The notes beneath the pieces were generated by a model that saw nothing but the letters and a program-made list of their open reading frames with translations, was not told the origin of the DNA and did not search any database. From Kiritimatiellia bacterium (GTDB lineage: Bacteria > Verrucomicrobiota > Kiritimatiellia > JAFGHX01): a stretch of DNA of 37,996 nt. Both the position numbers and the translations under genes were made by a program. This document shows positions 32,539-37,996 of the stretch, piece by piece. Where the stretch lies: positions 1 to 37,996 of the forward strand of contig JAFGHX010000320.1 of the NCBI GenBank assembly GCA_016929905.1. The letters run 5' to 3'. The stretch's first letter is position 1, and each line of letters starts with the position of its first letter.

Positions 32539-34593
32539 TCAGTACGGGAAGATCCCGAACCGCTCGGGCGGCCGGCCGGTGAAGGCATAGTAGACCGCGC
32601 CGGCGATCATGAAGAGGATTCCGCAGGCGAGGTCTCCGGCGATCACGCCGACCATCAGCGGCTTGAGCCGGTGGAAGAGCCGGCCGCCGCCGAACCGGAC
32701 AACGAGCGCCTTGACGGCCCATCCGATGAGGAAGGACCAGGCGAAGACGGACCCGTTCCATGTGAACCAGACGAGGAACAGCACCGGATGGACGGGCCAG
32801 GCGGAGAAGCGCAGGCGGAGGAACGCGCACCCGAGCAGGAGCGCGAGTCCGGTGAGGAAGAACCCGACGAACCGGGTGTTGGGCCGGATGGCCTGCACGC
32901 GCTGCATGGCGGTCATGTTTTCGGCCGCCTCGAACACCCCGTCCGCCTTCATCCGCTGGATATGGCCGTCGAGACAGTTGAACGCGTAGCGCGGCGCCCA
33001 TTGCGTCGCCCACGGATCCGTCCAGCCGACCCCTCGATCGTATTGCAGCCAGAGCATGACGACGAGGCCGGCGATCAGGCCGACGCCGAGCGTGCCGCCC
33101 ATGAGCATGGCGAGCCGCCCGCGCGCGACCCGCGCGTTCTCGGCAATTCGAAGTGCGTTCGCCATGAACGGCATCATGGCCTCGCGCGGATCGACGGCGA
33201 TGATGCAACTGATCAGCGCCAGCAGCGCGATGAGGCGCGGCCCCAATGCCGGCGCCCCGAGGAACCCGGCCAGCACGGCCACCGGCAGCCACTCCGGGGC
33301 CATGAAGAACAGGCCCGTCTCCGCGCAGACCCGACTCATCACGCTGTACATCAGCACGAGCAGAAACACGGTCGCCGCGGCGACGACCCACGGCAGGCCC
33401 ATCCACACCATCACCGCGCAGGCCGCCAGCGAGCCCAGCGCGAACGTGCGCAGCCCCCAGACCGCGCTCGGCTCCGGCCCCCCATCCTGCGAGCGGCGGC
33501 CCAGCGCGGCGAGGAGCACGCGCCAGTAGTAGGCGCGGCCGGTATACAGAATGAACAAGCCCGTCCCGAAATAGGCGCCGAACAGCAGGCCCTGCACCTC
33601 CGTCGGGTTCATCCGGTCATGCACGAGCGGCACCCCCAGCGTCATGGCGCCCAATCCGAACAGGGCGGTCACCAGTGCGCTGAGCCCCAGGCTCAACGTG
33701 ATATCGCCCGGCAGGAAGAAGGCGAAGGCAACAACGGTCGGATAGATCGTGGCATAGAAGAGGCTCCACGCGCGCGGCGCGGAGGCCAGGTTCGGACACA
33801 ACACGCGCAGCGGCGTGATGTCGATGTGGTGCGGAATTTCCAGCCAGGTCGGGAACCAGGCGTGCAGCCCGTTCACGCCCTGCATCAGAAAGATGGGAAC
33901 GAACCCGTACCAGAACAGGCGTTGCGCGATCACGGATGTCCCGCGCGAGGCGGGCGCGTCGGGCCCCGTGCCGCTGCCCGAGAGCGTCCCGGCAAATTCG
34001 GCGATGGGATAGATCAGGTGCTCGTGCGTCGTCCACTGCCGGTGAAAGACCAGCGAGAGCCCGATAAGCCCGGCCATCAGGAAGAAGAACAGCGGAATCC
34101 ATCGCGCGAGGGTCGGCAGCCAGGCGCGCCAGGGCACGCCGCCCAGCCCGATATGCGCGTCATGCCGGCCCTTCCCTTTCAGGAACGCACCCAGCACCTC
34201 TTCCGTGTTCTCCGGCGTGACGGGCAGCACCCGTTCGGGCACGTAGGACAACACCCGGTTCTTCTGCCACGACGGCAGCATCTTCTCGTAGTGGCTCGAC
34301 AGCACGAGCGTGGTCGAGAACGGGCGCAGGAACCCGGAACCGGGCACGACACAGACGGCGAAGGCAAGCCCCACAATGACCGCCAGTTCGGCGGGCCGGA
34401 ACGCCCAGCGGGCCCGCGCGCGGCGCACGACGGGATTCACCACCAGGACGAGCAGCACGAGGAACCCGATCACCGAGATCGGGAACAGGTTCCCGACGAT
34501 GAACGTCTGCTGCATGTAGACGTCGTTGAAGTGGCCGCCCGCGGCGATCAACAGCGCCAGCAGCAACCCGATAATCAGGGCGCGGAGCGTCAC
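32539..34593 (-). CDS. Polytopic membrane protein, DUF6785-like
   Basis: 684 residues, GTG start with GGAGG about 10 bases upstream. Roughly 12-14 membrane segments across the whole length, with long loops (for example VPERVLPVTPENTEEVLGAF near residue 115 and the soluble stretch with CLDGHIQRMKADGVFEAAEN near 545). It resembles the uncharacterised DUF6784/DUF6785 proteins common in planctomycetes and relatives, which look distantly like oligopeptide transporters. A transport role is only a guess. It is the last ordinary chromosomal gene before the integron. Confidence 0.7.
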   Translation of the reverse strand: MTLRALIIGLLLALLIAAGGHFNDVYMQQTFIVGNLFPISVIGFLVLLVLVVNPVVRRARARWAFRPAELAVIVGLAFAVCVVPGSGFLRPFSTTLVLSSHYEKMLPSWQKNRVLSYVPERVLPVTPENTEEVLGAFLKGKGRHDAHIGLGGVPWRAWLPTLARWIPLFFFLMAGLIGLSLVFHRQWTTHEHLIYPIAEFAGTLSGSGTGPDAPASRGTSVIAQRLFWYGFVPIFLMQGVNGLHAWFPTWLEIPHHIDITPLRVLCPNLASAPRAWSLFYATIYPTVVAFAFFLPGDITLSLGLSALVTALFGLGAMTLGVPLVHDRMNPTEVQGLLFGAYFGTGLFILYTGRAYYWRVLLAALGRRSQDGGPEPSAVWGLRTFALGSLAACAVMVWMGLPWVVAAATVFLLVLMYSVMSRVCAETGLFFMAPEWLPVAVLAGFLGAPALGPRLIALLALISCIIAVDPREAMMPFMANALRIAENARVARGRLAMLMGGTLGVGLIAGLVVMLWLQYDRGVGWTDPWATQWAPRYAFNCLDGHIQRMKADGVFEAAENMTAMQRVQAIRPNTRFVGFFLTGLALLLGCAFLRLRFSAWPVHPVLFLVWFTWNGSVFAWSFLIGWAVKALVVRFGGGRLFHRLKPLMVGVIAGDLACGILFMIAGAVYYAFTGRPPERFGIFPY

Positions 34594-34687
34594 GCCGACA
34601 CACCTCCACTCGACTGCGGCTCACGCGCGCGCTGCAAGCGCGCCTGGAGCCGATTGTTGGCGGCCGCCATTACGTCCGGCCGCCGCG

Positions 34688-34776
34688 GATCGTAATCCCA
34701 CTCGTAATCTCGAATCCCGGCGGAGCCAGACCCCGCTCCGCTCCCCGGATCGGCGATTACGAGTGCGATTATGATC
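34688..34776. repeat. 22-bp imperfect inverted repeat built from CGTAATC units
   Basis: 34688-34709 (containing CGTAATC twice) and 34755-34776 are inverted repeats with two mismatches and a 45-bp GC-rich loop. They lie between the membrane-protein start and the last cassette-like gene. The CGTAATC words recur near 30805-30830. The sequence lacks the AAC...GTT cores of an attC. Confidence 0.8.
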
Positions 34777-34808
34777 TGTGAATTCTTCCGTCCTTGCTCC
34801 GCCAACGT

Positions 34809-35108
34809 TCACCTCACTCGTTCACGCGGCCGGCCGCCCCGCGCTCCGCCCCGGGATTCACGGACCATCGGCCCGTTGACTTCGGTCAGGATCTCGACGA
34901 AGAGCCGGTCGAGAGCGGCGGGGTCTCTCGTCTTCGGCGGCGGCGGTGCGGCGGCTTGGAGGCGGCTCAGTTCCGCTTCCAGAAAGCCGGAGAGGACTGG
35001 ATTCCCGGGCCCTCGATCCAGTTCCGCTCCCGATCGCTTTTTCTCGAGCAGAGCATCGATCTCGGCTCTGAGGGAGTCCCGGATCCTGGTTGTGATCGAT
35101 TCAGACAT
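34809..35108 (-). CDS. Small helical hypothetical protein, probable cassette gene
   Basis: 99 residues, not recognised. SD GAGG lies 7 bases before the ATG at 35108. The protein is mostly helical and charged (MSESITTRIRDSLRAEIDAL, then a Pro run PPPPKTRDPAALDRLF) with an Arg-rich tail. It lies about 135 bp after the attC at 35237-35296 in array orientation, so it should be the gene of the fourth cassette. I could not find this cassette's own attC to the left; it would need an outer core matching GTTGGGC on the plus strand. Confidence 0.55.
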   Translation of the reverse strand: MSESITTRIRDSLRAEIDALLEKKRSGAELDRGPGNPVLSGFLEAELSRLQAAAPPPPKTRDPAALDRLFVEILTEVNGPMVRESRGGARGGRPRERVR

Positions 35109-35236
35109 CTGCGTGCCTCGAACGCCCGCGCGCGCACCGGCCGGGCCCGGCCGCGGGCAAGGCGCAGGCGAGGAACGTGTTTCCCGATTGCCATCGTGCG
35201 AACCGATGTCAAGACATCATTCTGCTGTTGCTCATG

Positions 35237-35296
35237 GCCCAACGACACGTATCAGCGGCGGGGCTTGTCCGCGTCCGCTGTATACGATTGTTAGCC
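35237..35296 (-). other. attC2, integron recombination site (60 bp)
   Basis: In array direction (minus strand): outer core GGCTAAC, arm GTATACAGCGG, arm CCGCTGATAC, inner core GTTGGGC (fits GTTRRRY). The two arms pair with one extrahelical base in the outer arm, as expected of attC. The outer core is the exact complement of GTTAGCC, the first bases of the pentapeptide cassette at 36215. Confidence 0.92.
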
Positions 35297-35360
35297 AGCC
35301 ATAAAGCCAGAATCGAGCATTTCTGTCCTTCGATTCTGCAAGTTCAGTGACCACAGAATA

Positions 35361-36173
35361 TCATCCGAGCCACCGCAGCCACGGCAGCCAATAGGTGGTC
35401 CACTTCAAGTCAGTGCTATCCATCTTCGCGCCATATAGGACAGCTTTGCGCAGGTGGGCGAATCTCAAGTCGGCTTTCTCCAGATGAGTTTCCCGAAGGT
35501 TGGCCCTGCATAGATTGGCTCCGCGGAGGATTGCTAAGGCCAGTATTGCTCCTTCCAGTTGGGCACCTACCATTCGGGCTCGGATCAACTTTGCTTCTTC
35601 AAGATCGCAGCCTCTCATGCTGGCTCTGCGGAGATTTGCATTCTCAAAGTGTGCGCCCTTGAGGTTGGCGCCGTCCAGTTCAGCAGCCTCCAAGTTTGCT
35701 CCGGAGAGCCTCGCAAACCGCAGGTTGCTTCGCTTGAGATTGCAGCCTGCAAGGCTGGCACCCCAAAGCGAGGCACACTCGAGTCTCGCTCCCGCAAGAT
35801 TGGCACCCTTCAGGTTTGCGCTGCAGAGATGGGCATACTGGAGATTGATGCCCTGGAGGTTAACGCCTTCCAGATCCGCATGATTGAGATATGCCACTTG
35901 CTTTGGGCTGCTGGCTGCGTCGGCTGCATACAGTGCGCCTTCGAGTCTGGCCTTGGCCGCGTACAAGGCTCTCCGTTTATGCGGCTCATCTAGGTCATAC
36001 CAGTTTGAGATGTCGTCGAACTGGGCATCGTACGCCCTCTCTGCAGCCTTCACCCTCGAGAGATTCGGTCTTCCGACGGGCTTCACTCCACCGAAGTTTC
36101 GCTCCCCCGACGCGTACCGCTCCAGAAGCTCTCTGACCGAGCCAGGTGGGCGATAGTCCTTGCTCCGTTGCAT
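35361..36173 (-). CDS. Pentapeptide-repeat protein in an integron cassette
   Basis: 270 residues. From about residue 95 to 255 it is a run of A(D/N)LXX repeats (HADLEGVNLQGINLQYAHL, SANLKGANLAGARLECASL, RANLRETHLEKADLRFAHL), forming the right-handed quadrilateral beta-helix. The N-terminal 90 residues are non-repeat, and a Trp-rich end (WTTYWLPWLRWLG) closes it. GGGAGG lies 8 bases before the ATG. G+C is visibly lower than in flanking chromosomal genes, as usual for cassettes. Some pentapeptide proteins (Qnr/MfpA) protect gyrase, but most have unknown targets; no Qnr-specific signature was recognised. Confidence 0.93.
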   Translation of the reverse strand: MQRSKDYRPPGSVRELLERYASGERNFGGVKPVGRPNLSRVKAAERAYDAQFDDISNWYDLDEPHKRRALYAAKARLEGALYAADAASSPKQVAYLNHADLEGVNLQGINLQYAHLCSANLKGANLAGARLECASLWGASLAGCNLKRSNLRFARLSGANLEAAELDGANLKGAHFENANLRRASMRGCDLEEAKLIRARMVGAQLEGAILALAILRGANLCRANLRETHLEKADLRFAHLRKAVLYGAKMDSTDLKWTTYWLPWLRWLG

Positions 36174-36610
36174 GTGCGAACCTCCCGAGTCCTTAGACTC
36201 TCAATGATGGCTAACGACTGCCCGTCAGGTGGCGGCGCGCAGCGACGCTCACATGGAAGGGCTTGTTCGGTCTTCCATTTCTTCATCGCTTTCTCAAGTT
36301 CTGTTCTTCGGGCTTGAAGCTCATCCAGTCTTTTCTTCAGATCGGCCATTTCCTTCTTGATCTTCCGAAGCTCTGTCTGCTTCTTTCCCGTCTGTAGACG
36401 GTCTGCCCCGAGTTGCTCGGTGATGTATTTCTCGAGCTGGCTGCGCAGGACCCTGAGATACGGATTGCCCCATATCGAGCCTTCTCGGTACTCGAGTTTC
36501 CCGGCCCGTATGCCCTTGAGAATGAAATCCCGGTCAACTCCGTATTCCTTCTTGGCCGTTACGTCGCTGAGGGTTGCCCCTTTGCGATTCCACTCGCCGT
36601 ATTCCGCCAT
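36083..36610 (-). CDS. Small coiled-coil protein, cassette gene reading through its attC
   Basis: The frame is 175 codons, but the recognisable protein is about the first 113 residues: an N-terminal HTH/excisionase-like part (KEYGVDRDFILKGIRAGKLE, IWGNPYLRVLRSQLEKYI), then a charged coiled coil (TELRKIKKEMADLKKRLDEL to LEKAMKKW). After that the frame passes without a stop through attC1 (36209-36271) and ends inside the pentapeptide gene, overlapping its first 30 codons in another frame. The original stop appears lost. A similar short protein is, from memory, a widespread hypothetical; DNA binding is inferred. Confidence 0.75.
   Translation of the reverse strand: MAEYGEWNRKGATLSDVTAKKEYGVDRDFILKGIRAGKLEYREGSIWGNPYLRVLRSQLEKYITEQLGADRLQTGKKQTELRKIKKEMADLKKRLDELQARRTELEKAMKKWKTEQALPCERRCAPPPDGQSLAIIESLRTREVRTCNGARTIAHLARSESFWSGTRRGSETSVE
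36209..36271 (-). other. attC1, integron recombination site (63 bp)
   Basis: Array direction: outer core ACCGAAC, imperfect arms (AAGCCC...CATGTG against CACCTGACGGGC with bulges), inner core GTTAGCC. The outer core is the exact complement of GTTCGGT, the first bases of this cassette at 36631. Confidence 0.85.
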
Positions 36611-36624
36611 ATCTTATCTCTCTG

Positions 36625-36683
36625 ACCGAACGGTCGCGGCTCACGCGCCGCGGTACGCGGTCGCGTGCAGCCGCAGGTTCGGC
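36625..36683 (-). other. attC0, integron recombination site (59 bp)
   Basis: Array direction: outer core GCCGAAC, arm GCGGCTGCACGCG, arm CGCGTGAGCCGC (one extrahelical base in the outer arm), inner core GTTCGGT. Length is exactly that of the classical 59-base element. The outer core complements GTTCGGC at the proposed attI junction (36852). Confidence 0.92.
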
Positions 36684-36838
36684 AATCGGTCATTCTCTCG
36701 ACCGTCGTTCTTCTCTTCCTCGTCGACCATTATCGTCGCCGTTATCGTAAACCGATTTGGCCGCGCGGCCATGATCACGCGCCGGAGATTCGGTCCACGA
36801 GAACGGCGACGAGAACGGTGGACGAGTTCTCGATCCAT
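36641..36838 (-). CDS. 65-codon ORF of the attI-proximal mini-cassette
   Basis: Starts at 36838, 14 bases after the proposed attI junction, with CAGGAAG directly before the ATG. It ends inside attC0, which supplies the last residues (NLRLHATAYRGA), as is usual for cassette genes. The product is very basic at the start (RSRRRSRGPNLRR) and acidic later (VDEEEKNDGREND). Much of it derives from short DNA repeats (ACGAGAACGGCG and TTATCGTCGCCG words), so whether it makes a functional protein is doubtful. Confidence 0.4.
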   Translation of the reverse strand: MDRELVHRSRRRSRGPNLRRVIMAARPNRFTITATIMVDEEEKNDGRENDRLPNLRLHATAYRGA

Positions 36839-36845
36839 CTTCCTG

Positions 36846-36852
36846 GCCGAAC
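36846..36852 (-). other. Proposed attI core site
   Basis: Minus strand GTTCGGC. It is the exact complement of the outer core of attC0, as predicted if the first cassette was inserted here at the G/TT cleavage point. The remaining attI sequence would extend right toward the integrase start at 37013. Confidence 0.7.
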
Positions 36853-36874
36853 AAGTGATTCTACGGACCCGGAT

Positions 36875-36894
36875 ATCATCCCCATTGGGGTGAT
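36875..36894. promoter_or_regulatory. 20-bp palindrome, copy 1, integrase leader
   Basis: ATCATCCCCATTGGGGTGAT. It matches copy 2 at 36969-36988 at most positions and is nearly self-complementary, suggesting a dimeric regulator. Confidence 0.65.
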
Positions 36895-36932
36895 CAGGAT
36901 GCGGGGCGAAATATGCCACCGGGCAGAGGGGG

Positions 36933-36938
36933 TTGACA
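36933..36938 (+). promoter_or_regulatory. Candidate -35 box of the integrase gene
   Basis: Perfect TTGACA between the two palindromes; no good -10 lies 16-18 bases downstream (CACTCG at 17). A short palindrome CCGAGATTTCTCGG (36941-36954) follows directly. Confidence 0.3.
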
Positions 36939-36968
36939 AGCCGAGATTTCTCGGGCACTCGTCCGCAT

Positions 36969-36988
36969 ATCACTCCGAATGGGGTGAT
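36969..36988. promoter_or_regulatory. 20-bp palindrome, copy 2, integrase leader
   Basis: ATCACTCCGAATGGGGTGAT, within a longer inverted repeat (CCGCATATCAC...GTGATATGCGG, 11-bp perfect arms). It lies 24 bp before the integrase start, in a position to block transcription or translation. Confidence 0.7.
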
Positions 36989-37012
36989 ATGCGGAAGAAG
37001 GAGAGGTGGGGC

Positions 37013-37774
37013 ATGTTGCAGGCTCCCGAGGAGACGGGCCGCCGTTTCGAGGGCGTCGTGCGCGCAACGCGCCGGCGATACATCCCCGTCGTGCTCTCGC
37101 GCGCGGAAATCGACCGGGTACTCGCTCATCTTGAACCGCCTTGCGATCTCGTGGTGCTGCGGCTCTACGGGTGCGGACTTCGCGTTTCCGAGGCGCTTGA
37201 GCTGCGGATTCCGTGCTTCAACCTCGACGCGGCGATTCTCACCGTGCATGACGGCAAGGGGCAGAAGGATCGCAGCGTGCCGCTCCCCAAGGCTCTCTTG
37301 CCGCGCATTCGCGGCCAGTTCGAGCGGGTCGCGGCGCAACGCCGCGAGGACTTGGCAAAAAACTTCGCCGGGGCCTTCTTGCCGCGACAGCTTGAGAAGA
37401 AGTACCCGCGCGCCGGGCGTGAGTTCATCTGGCCGTGGTTCTTTCCCGCCCCGCGACTCACCTTGGTCAAGGCGACCGGGAAGTACTGGCGTTATCACGT
37501 GCTCGACTCGGACGTTCAAAGCGCGGTCAAGCGCGCCGCGGACGCGGCGGGCATCCCGAAGCGCGTCACGCCGCACACGTTCCGCCACACGTTCGCCAGC
37601 CACTTGCTGCAGGCGAACGTGGACATCCGCACGATCCAGGAGCGGCTGGGTCATAGCGACCTGAAGACGACGATGATCTACACGCACACCGTCCCGAGCC
37701 GCACGTTCAAGGATGCAGGCAGCCCTCTCGATCTCGTTGCGAGAACGGGCGAAGGCGCGGGACAACAGCCTTGA
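37013..37774 (+). CDS. intI: Integron integrase IntI, lacking the N-terminal core-binding domain
   Basis: 253 residues from the ATG at 37013, with GGAGAGG 6 bases upstream. Tyrosine-recombinase catalytic domain with a complete set: Arg57 (YGCGLRVSEAL), Lys82/85 (DGKGQKDRS), His188 and Arg191 (PHTFRHTFASHLL), His214 (LGHSDLKTT), Tyr223 (MIYTH). The insert KNFAGAFLPRQLEKKYPRAG followed by REFIWPWFFPA (about 120-150) is the extra helix specific to integron integrases. Typical IntI has about 320-340 residues; here the SAM-like core-binding domain (about 85 residues) is absent, and I found it in no upstream frame. Divergent from the cassette array, as usual for intI. Confidence 0.88.
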   Translation: MLQAPEETGRRFEGVVRATRRRYIPVVLSRAEIDRVLAHLEPPCDLVVLRLYGCGLRVSEALELRIPCFNLDAAILTVHDGKGQKDRSVPLPKALLPRIRGQFERVAAQRREDLAKNFAGAFLPRQLEKKYPRAGREFIWPWFFPAPRLTLVKATGKYWRYHVLDSDVQSAVKRAADAAGIPKRVTPHTFRHTFASHLLQANVDIRTIQERLGHSDLKTTMIYTHTVPSRTFKDAGSPLDLVARTGEGAGQQP

Positions 37775-37822
37775 CCCGGCATCGCTGTTTCTGCGTCGCG
37801 AGGGTGCCCTCCCGTTTCTTCG

Positions 37823-37908
37823 GCCCAACGTTCAGAATGAGCCGCTTCGTGTGGGCCGCAGAGCGAAGCGCCGCGGCCAACACGGAGTCGTGCTCAATTC
37901 CGTTCGGA
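37823..37908 (-). other. attC3, attC-like site beyond the integrase 3' end (86 bp)
   Basis: Plus strand: GCCCAAC, arm GAATGAGC, a long imperfect inner stem (CGTGTGGGCCGC against GCGGCCAACACGG), arm GCTCAATTC (one extra base), GTTCGGA. Polarity of the extrahelical base and the GTTGGGC inner core (minus strand) match the other three sites. So it has the same array orientation although it lies on the far side of intI. No gene is recognised between it and the window end. Confidence 0.8.
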
Positions 37909-37996
37909 TGACTAGTGTCCTGTCCGGAAAATACGATGAATTTTGATTGGCCTATTTTGGATGCAGAAGTGCGCCGGGGCAGCGCGTGCATACCCG

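Noticed and set aside
32878..32884. GTTGGGC inside the DUF6785-like gene as the missing outer core of the last cassette's attC
   Set aside because: No paired arms or second core lie within 150 bp to the left. It is a chance 7-mer in coding sequence.
32473..34695. 740-codon plus-strand frame opposite the DUF6785-like gene
   Set aside because: Its composition is Asp/Glu/Gln/His-rich without domains, as expected for the complement of a membrane-protein gene.
34688..34776. Inverted repeat as a fifth attC
   Set aside because: It lacks AAC/GTT core sequences and the arm layout of attC, and is built from CGTAATC repeats.
37911..37996. Sequence after attC3 as an insertion-sequence end
   Set aside because: The text CTAGTGTCCTGTCCGG looked like a possible element end, but no partner repeat or transposase is within the window.

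Overview
The window looks like a chromosomal segment of a GC-rich, flagellated, polysaccharide-degrading bacterium, probably of the PVC group (Kiritimatiellota/Lentisphaerota/Verrucomicrobiota-like). The basis is the gene mix, not a marker gene: a giant CotH/lamin-tail secreted protein, a formylglycine-type sulfatase, a right-handed beta-helix protein, Gfo/Idh/MocA and amidohydrolase-2 enzymes, a DUF6785-like membrane protein, LacI-type operators and many short tandem repeats between genes. The phylum assignment is an inference.

Layout. 1-95: a 39-bp tandem repeat. 96-7529 (-): a 2477-residue secreted multidomain CotH-kinase-like protein. 7690-9941 (-): an ECF sigma factor followed by an anti-sigma/FecR protein with a C-terminal LamG domain. 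10236-12518 (+): a YfhO-like membrane protein, then a clan GH-A-like glycoside hydrolase (12601-14199). 14308-15914 (-): a selenocysteine module, tRNA-Sec (selC) followed by selA, separated by a 16-bp perfect hairpin. 16362-18890 (+): two nearly identical flagellin genes, each with a sigma-28 promoter and a leader hairpin that displays an ANGGAU hexaloop like a CsrA site. They are followed by an HDOD protein and a GNAT protein. 21161-24079 (-): a GatZ/KbaZ-like protein and an L-fucose-isomerase-like protein, with a LacI-type operator at the promoter. Divergent from these (+) are an amidohydrolase-2 and an APH-fold kinase. 26579-30770 (-): a DUF1961-like secreted protein, a Gfo/Idh/MocA oxidoreductase and a beta-helix protein; the last has a strong sigma-70 promoter with a second LacI-type operator. 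31060-32409 (+): a sulfatase. 32539-34593 (-): a polytopic DUF6785-like membrane protein.

34.8-37.9 kb is an integron. A tyrosine recombinase with the integron-integrase-specific insert (37013-37774, +) lies beside a leftward cassette array. I recognise four attC sites (35237-35296, 36209-36271, 36625-36683, 37823-37908). For three consecutive cassettes the first seven bases (GTTCGGC, GTTCGGT, GTTAGCC) are the exact reverse complement of the outer core of that cassette's own attC, which is strong internal proof of the boundaries. Cassettes carry a 65-codon ORF, a small coiled-coil protein whose frame runs through its attC, a pentapeptide-repeat protein and probably one more small protein. The integrase lacks the usual N-terminal core-binding domain, and one attC lies beyond its 3' end. 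Two copies of a 20-bp palindrome sit in its leader.

Across the window, 12-bp repeats (core ACTTGCTCGAGA) and several 7-bp tandem repeats occupy many intergenic spaces. They explain numerous spurious ORFs.
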